A DNA stretch of 64,000 bases from Alkalimonas cellulosilytica (GTDB lineage: Bacteria; Pseudomonadota; Gammaproteobacteria; Enterobacterales; Alteromonadaceae), in contig NZ_JAUHLI010000004.1 in NCBI RefSeq assembly GCF_036325985.1, positions 124,001 to 188,000 on the forward strand, written 5' to 3'. Numbering within the stretch: position 1 is the stretch's first letter; each line of letters starts with the position of its first letter. This document shows, piece by piece, positions 45,749 to 53,559 of this stretch. A program made the translations under genes and the position numbers. The notes beneath the pieces were generated by a model, which was given only the letters and a program-made list of their open reading frames with translations, had not been told where the DNA came from and ran no database searches.

Positions 45749-47437
45749 TTAGGATGTGGTGCGCAGTTTAAAGCGACCAAGGGTTTGGTTCAGACTTTCG
45801 GCCAGGTCTTTCAAACGCCTGGCCTGTGCTGCCACCTGCTGCCCTTGTTCTGAGCTTTGGTTGGTGGTGTCCTGAAAGCGAATGAGCCGTTCGGAGATAT
45901 CGTCTGAAACCGAGGATTGCTGCTCTGTCGCGGCCGCAATGGTGGTGGTCATATCGTGAATGCCTTTCATCAACTGCTGGATGCTCTGCAAGGTCGCGGC
46001 AACATCACTGGCTTTATCCACCGCTACCTGAACCTCGCTATCGCTTTGGCGGATACGCAGCCCCATGCTGCTGGTGACTTGCTGCAAGGCTTCAATCCGC
46101 TGGCGTATTTCTGTGGTGGAACTTTGGGTTCGCTGGGCTAAGGTGCGAACTTCATCGGCGACCACGGCAAAACCACGGCCCTGCTCGCCGGCCCGAGCGG
46201 CTTCGATGGCAGCATTCAAGGCCAGTAAGTTGGTTTGCCCGGCAATATTGGTGATGACATCCAGGATGGAGGCGACCTGATTGACGGAGTTTTCCAGTTC
46301 AGCCAAATCCTGGGTAGAGGCTTTTAAACTATCCGACAGGCTGGCTACCGCCCCTATGCTGTCATGCACCACTTGTTGGCCTTGCTCGGTCTGTTGATCG
46401 GCATTGGAAGCATCTTTGGCCGCATGTGAACAATTGCTGGCAACTTCGCGCACGGCCTGAGTATTTTGATACACCGAGGATGAGATCACCTGAATGCTGG
46501 CTTGTTGCTCTTCGTTGATTTGCGCAGTCTGGGTAGCAACCTGGGTAAGTTCGCTGGCCGATTGGTGGGCACTTTGTGCCTGCTGATAAATCTGCTGCAG
46601 CAACTGATTCAATTGCTCAGTCATGGTGCCAAAGGCCTGGGTTAGTAAGCCTATTTCATCCTGTTTGCTGCTGGCGGCTACCGGTTGAGACAGATCGCCC
46701 TGGCTGATCACCCGCACCTGGCCCAGCAAGCGATCGGTTGGTCGGATCACCCGTTGCTCGATGAGCCAGTAGCAGATAGCCAATACCAGGATAATGGTGA
46801 GCACCGCGATCAGACTGATAGCGACAATCAGCGCAAGGCGCTGTTGCACCTGCGCTACCGAGCTTGCGGTGCGCTCGTCCAGCATCTGCTCAAACTGAGC
46901 CACGGGTTGCATAATGGCGCTGACTTCCGTCATGTAAGCGCGGCCATTCAGCAAAGCATGGGCTTGTACCCAGGCGGCCAGTTGCTGCTGGGTTAAGCTG
47001 GCAGGATCCTGACCTGCCATGGATTCAACCAAGGCAAAGGCAGCTTCTTCCGTTGCAATCAATGCCATCGACAGTTGGTTTGAGCGCTCCAGCTGCTGCA
47101 ATTCGGCTTGGGTAAAATTCATCGCCCGCAACCGGTCGACATAACTTAAACGCCGGCCATCAGCCCCTGCTGACTCCCCCTGAATCACAGCAACCAGATC
47201 GTTGTATTGCTGCAGGTAGTGCCGATCCAGGGTGGCAATGTATTGACGGGCCAGCATGGTAAGCTGGGTTGAGTTCAGTGAGGAGTCTTGCCCCAGCTGA
47301 TAAGCCTGATAGCGGTAATCCTGTAGTTGTTGGGTTTGCAGCATGGTCGAACGCAGTGCCAGCACGATCAGCAGCAGCACCAGTGTGGCTGCCAAAGCGG
47401 CTCCCAGGCCAATCCGGAACATTAGTTTGATGGTCAT
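45749..47437 (-). CDS. Methyl-accepting chemotaxis protein
   Basis: 562 residues. Transmembrane helix near residues 8-30, a periplasmic helical domain (about 31-200), a second helix (LALIVAISLIAVLTIILVLAICYWL), HAMP domain, then a long coiled-coil signalling domain with the tip sequence NLLALNAAIEAARAGEQGRGFAVVADEVRTLAQ region. No C-terminal CheR-binding pentapeptide. Ligand unknown. It stands alone; being next to pil genes does not prove a link to twitching. Confidence 0.93.
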   Translation of the reverse strand: MTIKLMFRIGLGAALAATLVLLLIVLALRSTMLQTQQLQDYRYQAYQLGQDSSLNSTQLTMLARQYIATLDRHYLQQYNDLVAVIQGESAGADGRRLSYVDRLRAMNFTQAELQQLERSNQLSMALIATEEAAFALVESMAGQDPASLTQQQLAAWVQAHALLNGRAYMTEVSAIMQPVAQFEQMLDERTASSVAQVQQRLALIVAISLIAVLTIILVLAICYWLIEQRVIRPTDRLLGQVRVISQGDLSQPVAASSKQDEIGLLTQAFGTMTEQLNQLLQQIYQQAQSAHQSASELTQVATQTAQINEEQQASIQVISSSVYQNTQAVREVASNCSHAAKDASNADQQTEQGQQVVHDSIGAVASLSDSLKASTQDLAELENSVNQVASILDVITNIAGQTNLLALNAAIEAARAGEQGRGFAVVADEVRTLAQRTQSSTTEIRQRIEALQQVTSSMGLRIRQSDSEVQVAVDKASDVAATLQSIQQLMKGIHDMTTTIAAATEQQSSVSDDISERLIRFQDTTNQSSEQGQQVAAQARRLKDLAESLNQTLGRFKLRTTS

Positions 47438-47566
47438 TGCTCACCTCTAGCTCCAATTATTTGTTAATAATAGGCGAGGAAATGCATTGAGCGAGCCAAA
47501 GATAAAAAAATTATGCTTTGCTTAAGCCGCTGTTCGTGCAGCGGCTGTATCAGGCGGGGAATATTT

Positions 47567-48841
47567 TTAGTGCGTGGCTGCAGTTAAAGCCTGCTGTAAA
47601 TCTGCCAGTAAGTCATCAATGTGCTCTATCCCGATGGATAGGCGCACCATGTCGGCAGAGACCCCGGCTGCGGCTAATTCAGCTTCATTCAGTTGCCGGT
47701 GGGTGGTAGCGGCCGGAATGGCGGAGCAGCTTTTGGCGTCGCCGATATTGACCAGACGCAGGATCAACTGCAGCGCATCGTAGAACCGAGCGCCGGCTTC
47801 ACGGCCGCCTTTGATCCCAAAGCTCAGAATACCTGAAGCCTGGCCCTGCATGTACTTTTGTGCCAGGGCGTGGTCTTTGTGCTCTGGCAAACCGGCGTAT
47901 TTCACCCAGCTCACCTGGGGTTGCTGCTGTAACCAGCGCGCTACCGCCTGGGTGTTTTGATTAATGCGTTCAATCCGCAGTGCCAGTGTTTCCAGCCCCT
48001 GTAGCAGATTCCAGGCAGCCTGGGCGCTTAAAGCTGCTCCCATATTACGCAGCGGTACTACCCGGGCCCTCGCAATAAAAGCGGCTTCGCCGACATCGCG
48101 GGTATAACTGACTCCGTGGTAGGACACATCCGGCTCGTTCAACAGCGGGAAGCGTTTGGCATGCTGGGCCCAGGGGAATTTGCCCGAGTCGACAATCAGG
48201 CCACCAATGGTGGTGCCATGGCCGCCAATGTATTTGGTGGCCGAGTGCACCACGATATCGGCGCCTTGTTCAATTGGTCGCCATAAAAAGGGCGTTGCGA
48301 CGGTATTATCGACAATCAGCGGCAAGCCATGGCGATGGGCCAATGCAGCCAGTGGTTCAATATCGACAATGCTGCCGGACGGGTTGCCAATGCTTTCGCA
48401 GTACACGGCTTTGGTGCGCTCATCAATCAGCTGTTCTATGGCTGCGTAGTCGTCTTTATCGGCAAAGCGAACTTCAATGCCCTGGCGGGGCAGGGTATGG
48501 GCGAACAGGTTGTAAGTGCCACCGTAGAGCTCATTGATGGAAATGATGTTATCACCGGTCTCGGCAATGGTTTGAATGGCGTAGGTAATGGCCGCCATAC
48601 CGGACGCGACCGCCAAAGCGCCGATGCCGCCTTCCAGCGCGGCAATGCGTTGCTCCAGCACCGCGCAGGTGGGGTTCATAATGCGCGAATAAATATTACC
48701 GGTTTCTTTTAAATCAAACAGATCGGCGGCGTGCTGAGCGCTGTCAAAGCTAAACGAACTGGTTTGGTGGATGGGAACAGCCACCGAGTGTTGGTTATCC
48801 GGCTGGTAGCCATGGTGCAGGGCGATGGTTTCGCGTTTCAT
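47567..48841 (-). CDS. metY: O-acetylhomoserine sulfhydrylase (MetY-type)
   Basis: 424 residues, PLP-dependent Cys/Met metabolism fold. SRIMNPTCAVLEQRIAALEGG, the cofactor lysine in HSATKYIGGHGTTIGG, and the C-terminal LVNIGDAKSCSAIPAATTHRQL and VRLSIGIEHIDDLLADLQQAL. The extra insertion and roughly 425-residue length fit MetY rather than MetB/MetC (about 390). Makes homocysteine from O-acetylhomoserine and sulfide. Tandem met boxes lie 64 bases upstream of the start. Confidence 0.9.
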   Translation of the reverse strand: MKRETIALHHGYQPDNQHSVAVPIHQTSSFSFDSAQHAADLFDLKETGNIYSRIMNPTCAVLEQRIAALEGGIGALAVASGMAAITYAIQTIAETGDNIISINELYGGTYNLFAHTLPRQGIEVRFADKDDYAAIEQLIDERTKAVYCESIGNPSGSIVDIEPLAALAHRHGLPLIVDNTVATPFLWRPIEQGADIVVHSATKYIGGHGTTIGGLIVDSGKFPWAQHAKRFPLLNEPDVSYHGVSYTRDVGEAAFIARARVVPLRNMGAALSAQAAWNLLQGLETLALRIERINQNTQAVARWLQQQPQVSWVKYAGLPEHKDHALAQKYMQGQASGILSFGIKGGREAGARFYDALQLILRLVNIGDAKSCSAIPAATTHRQLNEAELAAAGVSADMVRLSIGIEHIDDLLADLQQALTAATH

Positions 48842-48904
48842 TCGAAGTGTCCTCCAGAATTAGGGATAGGTAATCAAAGCATGTTGCGCTAAAACTGTCA
48901 ATCT

Positions 48905-48920
48905 AAATGTCTAGATGGCT
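48905..48920 (-). promoter_or_regulatory. Tandem met boxes (MetJ operator)
   Basis: AAATGTCT followed directly by AGATGGCT, each matching 6 of 8 bases of the met box AGACGTCT. MetJ needs at least two adjacent boxes. The position in front of metY suggests repression by MetJ with S-adenosylmethionine. Confidence 0.65.
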
Positions 48921-49026
48921 GCAATTGTCAAGCATGTTGTGTCGCCCAACAGAGACGTAAGGAACTTGCAAAAGTGCATGCAAATATCTATATTGAATGC
49001 ATTGGTTGTGTTCTTTTGGAGGTTTC

Positions 49027-49281
49027 ATGGCAATGTTAACTGTAAGGAACTTACCTGATGAAGTCCATCGGGCCTTGAAAGTACGTGCCGCTCAGCACGG
49101 GCGCAGTACAGAGGCCGAGGTGCGTGAAATTCTTGCCAATGCGATCAAACCAGCTGCACGGTTGCGCGTAGGTGATGCGCTGGCTGCGTTAAGCGGTCAA
49201 CTTGGATTAACCAATGATGACCTAGATGCACTTGAGCAACAGTGCTCAAAAGTACCTGCTGAACCGATGGGGTTTGAATGA
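49027..49281 (+). CDS. FitA-like ribbon-helix-helix antitoxin
   Basis: 84 residues; start at 49027 with GGAGG upstream. N-terminal RHH DNA-binding domain (LTVRNLPDEVHRALKVRAAQHGRSTEAEVREILANA) and a C-terminal acidic toxin-binding tail. Overlaps the toxin by four bases. The upstream stretch has an inverted TGCAT/ATGCA pair (48977-49001) around an AT-rich -10-like region, a possible operator for self-control. Confidence 0.88.
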   Translation: MAMLTVRNLPDEVHRALKVRAAQHGRSTEAEVREILANAIKPAARLRVGDALAALSGQLGLTNDDLDALEQQCSKVPAEPMGFE

Positions 49282-49694
49282 TTCTTCTGGATACCAATGT
49301 GGTTTCTGAAGCGATGAAACCTGAACCAGCTTCTGCTGTAGTGCATTGGCTCAATCAGCAGGTTTCTGAAAGTCTGTACTTATCCAGCGTTACTTTAGCT
49401 GAATTGTTATTTGGCATTGCAGCTTTGCCTCAGGGGAAAAGACAAGATGTGTTGCAACAGGCGGTCGATGGTTTGCAAGCAATCTTTACCGATCGCATAC
49501 TGCCATTTGATACCCCTGCTGCGCGTTGTTATGCCAGGTTAGCGGCAACTGCCAGAATGGCTGGCAGGGGGTTTCCAACACCGGATGGGTACATCGCTGC
49601 GATAGCGCAATCCAGAGGCTTTATCGTTGCTACCCGCGATACCGCACCTTTTGAGGCAGCAGCTGTGAAGGTGATCAACCCGTGGCAAGCTTAA
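49278..49694 (+). CDS. PIN-domain toxin, FitB/VapC type
   Basis: 138 residues. PIN nuclease acidic residues in LLDTNVVSEAM, VTLAELLFGI, TPDGYIAAIA and ATRDTAPFEA. The fold and length fit FitB/VapC RNases. Neutralised by the RHH antitoxin encoded just upstream. Its last 204 bases recur almost identically at 53558-53761; see that entry. A degenerate copy of the local repeat follows ten bases after the stop. Confidence 0.9.
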   Translation: MILLDTNVVSEAMKPEPASAVVHWLNQQVSESLYLSSVTLAELLFGIAALPQGKRQDVLQQAVDGLQAIFTDRILPFDTPAARCYARLAATARMAGRGFPTPDGYIAAIAQSRGFIVATRDTAPFEAAAVKVINPWQA

Positions 49695-49703
49695 CCTTAA
49701 GGT

Positions 49704-49724
49704 AGGGAGCTGATCCTGAAGGTT
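49704..49724 (+). repeat. Degenerate copy of the CTGACCCC repeat
   Basis: AGGGAGCTGATCCTGAAGG, three or four changes from AGGGATCTGACCCCGAAGG, ten bases after the FitB-like toxin stop. Confidence 0.55.
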
Positions 49725-49807
49725 CCTGATTGCGGCTCTTACCTGATATTTCTTGCTCTTATAGTTTCAGCTCTACTCAGCAGCATTCGATCCAAAGAGG
49801 AATACAG

Positions 49808-50227
49808 ATGCAGGATATCCGTTGGCAACAACGATTTCAGAATTTCCAGCGGGCTTTTGGTTTATTGCGCGAAGCCATGGATCAAGATCTTAGCCAGTTA
49901 AATCAACTGGAAAAAGAAGGGATTATTCAGCGTTTTGAATTTACCTTTGAGCTGGCCTGGAAAGTGTTGAAAGATAAAATGGAACATGACGGCCTGGTGA
50001 TCGATCAAATCTCCCCTCGGGCGGTAGTTCGATTGGCCTATCAGGCAAAGTACATTGACGACGCCGAAGTGTGGCTAAGGATGATTGGTGATCATAACTT
50101 AATGAGGCACACCTACGACAGTGCAAAGTTCGAGCTGGTGCTTCAGGCCATTGCCAGCGATTATTTGCCAATGTTAACGGACTGGCATTTGGCATTATTG
50201 CAAGACATTGTGCAGGGTACTGAGTGA
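49808..50227 (+). CDS. HI0074-family HEPN protein, motif altered
   Basis: 139 residues, all-helical nucleotidyltransferase-substrate-binding (HEPN) family: FQNFQRAFGLLREAMDQD, RFEFTFELAWKVLKDKM, SPRAVVRLAYQ and MIGDHNLMRHTYD. The start at 49808 matches the family's usual beginning. In this family the last motif normally reads RNLxxHTY; here the arginine of the RNase motif is histidine. Overlaps the MNT gene by three bases. Likely a HEPN toxin partner that has lost or changed activity. Confidence 0.82.
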   Translation: MQDIRWQQRFQNFQRAFGLLREAMDQDLSQLNQLEKEGIIQRFEFTFELAWKVLKDKMEHDGLVIDQISPRAVVRLAYQAKYIDDAEVWLRMIGDHNLMRHTYDSAKFELVLQAIASDYLPMLTDWHLALLQDIVQGTE

Positions 50228-50526
50228 ATCAAGGTTATGGTCTTACCAAGCTGCAGCAGCAAATGCTGAATACCTTGCAGCAATTTCCAGCAATTGAGAC
50301 GGCCATTCTTTTTGGCTCACGTGCTAAAGGCACTATGCATGAGCGCAGCGATATCGTTCTTGCGATTACCGGCCAGACCTTGGACCGCCATCAGCTTGCC
50401 TTGTTGATGATGGCATTTGATGAAAGCGATTTGCCATATCAGGTCGATGTAAAGCTATTAGCCGATATCCAGAGCCCGGCACTGCTTGAGCACATTTCAC
50501 GGGTAGGGAAGCGAATTTATCCTTAG
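50224..50526 (+). CDS. Minimal nucleotidyltransferase (MNT), catalytic Asp replaced
   Basis: 100 residues from a GTG that overlaps the HEPN stop. MNT domain: ETAILFGSRAKGTMHERSDIVLAI. The family signature GSx10DxD here is GSx10DIV, so the second catalytic aspartate is valine; a third acidic position remains in YQVDVKLL. Pairs with the preceding HEPN gene. In MntA/HepT modules the MNT protein is the antitoxin and AMPylates the toxin; this copy is probably unable to do so. Confidence 0.82.
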   Translation: MNQGYGLTKLQQQMLNTLQQFPAIETAILFGSRAKGTMHERSDIVLAITGQTLDRHQLALLMMAFDESDLPYQVDVKLLADIQSPALLEHISRVGKRIYP

Positions 50527-50576
50527 TTTATTCTAAGGGGCTGTTTGAGATCGTTGTTACTCAGACCGTTGCTCCT

Positions 50577-50644
50577 CGGGATCTGACGCCGAAGGTTGAG
50601 CTGGCCTGAAGGTTGCAAGAAATTTTGTTATGACCCGATATTCA
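50577..50644 (+). repeat. CTGACCCC repeat unit with very short spacer
   Basis: Left part CGGGATCTGACGCCGAAGG starts at 50577. About 20 bases later comes CAAGAAATTTTGTTATGACC, running on to CGATATTCA (50616-50644). The same left and right parts frame larger segments at 51584-51699 and 53539-53828. Confidence 0.75.
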
Positions 50645-50655
50645 TAATTATTTTA

Positions 50656-50681
50656 TTGCAGGGGCTAAGTAGCCCCTGCAA
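50656..50681 (-). terminator. Hairpin downstream of the small basic ORF
   Basis: Perfect 11-base stem (TTGCAGGGGCT / AGCCCCTGCAA) with loop AAGT, ten bases beyond the stop of the minus-strand 28-residue frame. The following T content is weak. Confidence 0.5.
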
Positions 50682-50690
50682 CCAGGCCTT

Positions 50691-50777
50691 TTATTCCTGA
50701 GTGCGCTTTTCCTTTTTCAGGCGCCGCTTTTCTTTCAGGTTGTGTTGTGGCTTTTTCTTCGTTTTCTCTTTACTCAT
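50691..50777 (-). CDS. 28-residue highly basic small protein
   Basis: A minus-strand frame ATG 50777 to TAA 50691, with AAGGAAA eight bases before the ATG and a strong hairpin right after the stop. Half of its residues are Lys or Arg (begins MSKEKTKKKPQHNLKEKRR). Too short for family assignment. Short Lys-rich proteins of this look occur in related bacteria, from memory and untested. RNA or DNA binding would be a guess. Confidence 0.5.
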   Translation of the reverse strand: MSKEKTKKKPQHNLKEKRRLKKEKRTQE

Positions 50778-50912
50778 GGGAAATTTCCTTCGCTGTAATG
50801 CATCGAGCATGCTGGTCGCAGCAGCCAGATTGTCGAATGCGCTTTTACCAGTTGTGTACTGTGCTGCGAACGAAAATACTGCATGGCAATAACCTCCCGG
50901 CTTCGTTGGTAA

Positions 50913-51302
50913 TTAGGGCATTTGGGCTTTCGTAATCTGCAGCACGATCAAATGCAATTGGCTGCGCCCAAGTGTGATCACAACCTGATCACCCGCTTTC
51001 TTCTGCAGTAAGGCGCGGCCAAGAGGCGAGTCCAACTCAACAGCAGTCTGCTTAGCACCTTTGGCAGGTACTGGCTGGCTGAGGGTGATCCAGAATTTGG
51101 AGCCGCTGGAAACATCGAACAGCTCGGCATGGTCTCCGGGCATCAAACGGTTTTGCCGCTGGTACCTGGTTTGGCGAGCGGTTGAGACTGGTTTTGGCGG
51201 CAACAGCAAGTTGCGATAAAGCTGACGGGGTAGCCAGTGTGCGTTTAGTAACACATTCAGCGTTGGATCCGTTTGAGCAACATAGGTCGTAGGGTGCAAC
51301 AC
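50913..51302 (-). CDS. GreA/GreB C-terminal-domain protein
   Basis: 129 residues from a GTG (or TTG three bases on) behind GGAGG. The C-terminal half, DSPLGRALLQKKAGDQVVITLGRSQLHLIVLQI, is the FKBP-like domain of GreA, GreB and Rnk, which bind RNA polymerase. The N-terminal coiled coil that reaches the active site in GreA is absent; residues 1-55 resemble nothing I know. It may be an Rnk-like polymerase-binding factor. Stands alone at the edge of the toxin-antitoxin region. Confidence 0.7.
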   Translation of the reverse strand: MLHPTTYVAQTDPTLNVLLNAHWLPRQLYRNLLLPPKPVSTARQTRYQRQNRLMPGDHAELFDVSSGSKFWITLSQPVPAKGAKQTAVELDSPLGRALLQKKAGDQVVITLGRSQLHLIVLQITKAQMP

Positions 51303-51724
51303 AATGCCTCCGTAAAGACAGACGTGAATACAACAAAGTAAAAAAAGGGTATTTCGGCCCGGGCGTAGCCAAGCTCGCCCGGCTCAGAGCTGGCAGGCGG
51401 TGAGGGGATTAAAGCTGGTTGTTGGGGTGTCCACTAACAAAGTAATACTCCGTTAAGCAAAACCAATAAAAGGAACAAGGGCACCATACCCCTTTCTTCA
51501 CAGGTTTACAAGCGTGAGTGCTCTTTCACCTAAGAGCAGTGTGGACAGCTTTATAAGGGCATTAGGGATCTGACCCCAAGGTTAGGGATCTGACCCCGAA
51601 ACCCTGCAAAATGGCAAGTTCACTCTTTGGATAGTGCAGTAAGGAGAATTTGTTCAGCAGTTAGACACGCAAAAAATTTTGTTCTGACACCGATATTCAA
51701 CCTGAAGGTTCGTTAAGAAAGCAA
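51303..51724. other. 422-base stretch without a gene
   Basis: Holds the presumed promoter of the GreA-like gene, a 7-base inverted pair CCGGGCG / CGCCCGG (51359-51382), and three copies of the local repeat near its right end. No convincing coding frame or RNA gene was seen. Confidence 0.6.
51564..51710 (+). repeat. CTGACCCC repeat cluster
   Basis: AGGGATCTGACCCCAAGGTT at 51564-51583, AGGGATCTGACCCCGAA at 51584-51600, then after about 72 bases AAAAATTTTGTTCTGACACC running into CGATATTCA (to 51699) and CCTGAAGGTT (51701-51710). The 72-base segment between the two motif types has no match elsewhere in the window. Confidence 0.8.
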
Positions 51725-52042
51725 TCAAGCAATCGACTGGATACCATTTTTCTTAATGATCGTTAATAAGCGCAGGGCGGGTCCACCTGGTTTTCTGGTT
51801 CCTCGCTCCCAATCGGACACCACATTTTTGCTGACATTTAGGTAACGGGCAAAGACTGGCTGAGAGAGGTGCTCCCGCTCTCTTAGCGCGCGGATTTGCT
51901 CTGGCAATAACACTTCCACAGGTGTAAGGCAGCTGGCATCGAATTCGCGCATAGTCTGCTTGTTAATCGCGCCAACGTCATGCAACGCTTCCATGGTTTC
52001 ATGAATTGCTGCGAAGGCATCACTCCGGTACTTTTTTGACAT
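51725..52042 (-). CDS. Antitoxin, NadS-like helix-turn-helix protein
   Basis: 105 residues. C-terminal XRE helix-turn-helix (IRALREREHLSQPVFARYLNVSKNVVSDWERGTRKPGGPALRLL), with an N-terminal toxin-binding part (FAAIHETMEALHDVGAINKQTMREFDASCL). Overlaps the toxin gene upstream by 23 bases. NadS/HigA-type antitoxin with toxin first, antitoxin second. It would repress its own operon. Confidence 0.88.
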   Translation of the reverse strand: MSKKYRSDAFAAIHETMEALHDVGAINKQTMREFDASCLTPVEVLLPEQIRALREREHLSQPVFARYLNVSKNVVSDWERGTRKPGGPALRLLTIIKKNGIQSIA

Positions 52043-52409
52043 TTGCAGTTACCTCCAAAAATTGTCCGTTAGCAATTAAACTGGCTAGCTGCTCATCGGT
52101 TACATCAAGTAGATGAGAAGCCGCCTTCTTAAACTGCGCCTCTTCATCAGGCTCAAGGTTATCGCGGCTGCTTTTAGCAAAGCCGTACATGAAGAAAGCA
52201 CGCTTTGCTGTACGATAAAAAATAACGGTACGAAAACCACCCGATTTGCCTTGCCCTGTTCGAGCCAAACGTTGTTTTATGACACCACTACCCAGATGAG
52301 CATCAACCTGCCCACGTTCAGCGCGCTCAATCGCCTCAAGCAAAGCTTTATCGGAAATGCGTTGCTTTCGGCAGAAACGTTCAAACCAAGCATTTTTGAA
52401 TATTCTCAT
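52020..52409 (-). CDS. RelE/HigB-family toxin
   Basis: 129 residues from ATG 52409 (MRIFKNAWFERFCRKQRISD); an upstream in-frame codon would add 12 residues. Core: GGFRTVIFYRTAKRAFFMYGFAKSSRDNLEPDEEAQFK, the pattern of the RelE/HigB group (DUF1044) that pairs with NadS-type antitoxins. Predicted mRNA interferase. First gene of the pair. Confidence 0.86.
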   Translation of the reverse strand: MRIFKNAWFERFCRKQRISDKALLEAIERAERGQVDAHLGSGVIKQRLARTGQGKSGGFRTVIFYRTAKRAFFMYGFAKSSRDNLEPDEEAQFKKAASHLLDVTDEQLASLIANGQFLEVTANVKKVPE

Positions 52410-52522
52410 CAAAAATGCCTTATGGTTTTTGTCTGGTTGTATCATACTTAGTATGACATATTGATGGCGTAGTTGCTATTTTCTTGTTCAAAGCACCTTT
52501 CAACGTTTTGGCCTCCTTCTGG

Positions 52523-53212
52523 TTAACCATGTATAGGTTGCTTTCTGCTGGGACTGATGGGCCTGCGGTTACTGAGTTGAATACTGATTTGTTGCTTAAA
52601 GTGCTCGCTTCCAAGTACCCATTCACCTTGGCTGGCCAAACGGATTTCAGCCAGGGTTTTATCTGAGAAAGGCTTTGCAAAAAGCTCACGGTAACTTTTT
52701 TGTCGCCCGGAAGGCGTATTTGCTAAAGATAAATACGCCGGTAGTGGCTGCCAAAGCTCAATGTTTTTGCCTAAAGCATTTGCCTGAAAACTTGACCATG
52801 GGTAGGCGGCAGGGTGATCGACCATGCCTGCTCTGACTGGATTCAATTCAATATAGCGACTAACAGCTAAACTGTATTGGTCTGTATCGACGATGGTTGA
52901 TTTGTAGCGACCCTCCCATAAAGTGCCAGTTCGGGCATAATTTTTATTCACATACTGGACATAGTACCGCCCAAGGTCTTGCATCAACAGGCTGATGCTG
53001 TTTTCAACCTGTGGTGTTGCCAGTAGGTGTACATGATTGGTCATAAGTACAAAGGCATGAATGGACACATGATGCTGGTGTGCATAGTGTCTTAGCCGGT
53101 CGAGGTATACGGTATAATCTTTTTGCGTGAAGAAGCATACCTGCCGGTTGTTCCCTCGCTGAATAATATGTTGCACCAATCCGGGTAATCTAAATCGCGG
53201 TTTTCGAGGCAT
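52523..53212 (-). CDS. REP-associated tyrosine transposase (Y1_Tnp)
   Basis: 229 residues. Y1 transposase fold: QHIIQRGNNRQVCFF, metal HUH motif in MTNHVHLLATP, catalytic tyrosine region LMQDLGRYYVQYVNKNYARTGTLWEGRYKS, and RYIELNPVRAGMVDHPAAYPWSS. This is the RAYT group of single-strand-cutting domesticated IS200-like enzymes, normally tied to short palindromic repeats. It is the only such enzyme in the repeat-rich island, and so a candidate mover of the CTGACCCC repeats. That link is inference. Confidence 0.9.
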   Translation of the reverse strand: MPRKPRFRLPGLVQHIIQRGNNRQVCFFTQKDYTVYLDRLRHYAHQHHVSIHAFVLMTNHVHLLATPQVENSISLLMQDLGRYYVQYVNKNYARTGTLWEGRYKSTIVDTDQYSLAVSRYIELNPVRAGMVDHPAAYPWSSFQANALGKNIELWQPLPAYLSLANTPSGRQKSYRELFAKPFSDKTLAEIRLASQGEWVLGSEHFKQQISIQLSNRRPISPSRKQPIHG

Positions 53213-53257
53213 TGTTACAATGTTTTGATCTTTTTGATTAAATAATAGTTAATTGTT

Positions 53258-53533
53258 GTGACTTTGCAAGTTTATAATTCAGCCCCGAAGGTTCTGCTCA
53301 AGGTTCTGTTTGAAACCGTTGCTACTCGGGATCTGACCCCGAAGGCTTCCGATGCTGCACGTATTAAAGCACTTCGTGAAAGAGAGCATGTAAGTCAGGC
53401 TGTATTCGCTGCTTATCTTAATACTTCACCTTCAACAGTAAAGCAGTGGGAGCAAGGTGGCAAAAAGCCTCGTGGTACCTCACTTAAGCTCCTGAATTTG
53501 GTTGCTGATAAAGGGTTAAAAGTCCTCGCTTGA
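53258..53533 (+). pseudogene. 5'-truncated XRE antitoxin joined to a repeat copy
   Basis: The frame from GTG 53258 runs through the repeat copy at 53327-53345, then enters an XRE domain (ARIKALREREHVSQAVFAAYLNTSPSTVKQWEQGGKKPRG, about residues 33-75). This resembles the NadS-like antitoxin at 51725 but lacks the roughly 40 residues before it. The first 30 residues are repeat translation. No toxin gene is attached. It probably survives as a fragment, although the DNA-binding part is intact. Confidence 0.75.
53327..53345 (+). repeat. CTGACCCC repeat copy
   Basis: CGGGATCTGACCCCGAAGG, directly at the broken 5' edge of the XRE antitoxin fragment. AGCCCCGAAGGTT at 53281 is a partial second copy. 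Confidence 0.8.
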
Positions 53534-53538
53534 GCGTT

Positions 53539-53559
53539 AGGGATCTGACCCCGAAGGTT
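53539..53559 (+). repeat. CTGACCCC repeat copy
   Basis: AGGGATCTGACCCCGAAGG plus TT, six bases after the XRE fragment stop and fused at its last TT to the duplicated PIN toxin fragment. Confidence 0.85.
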
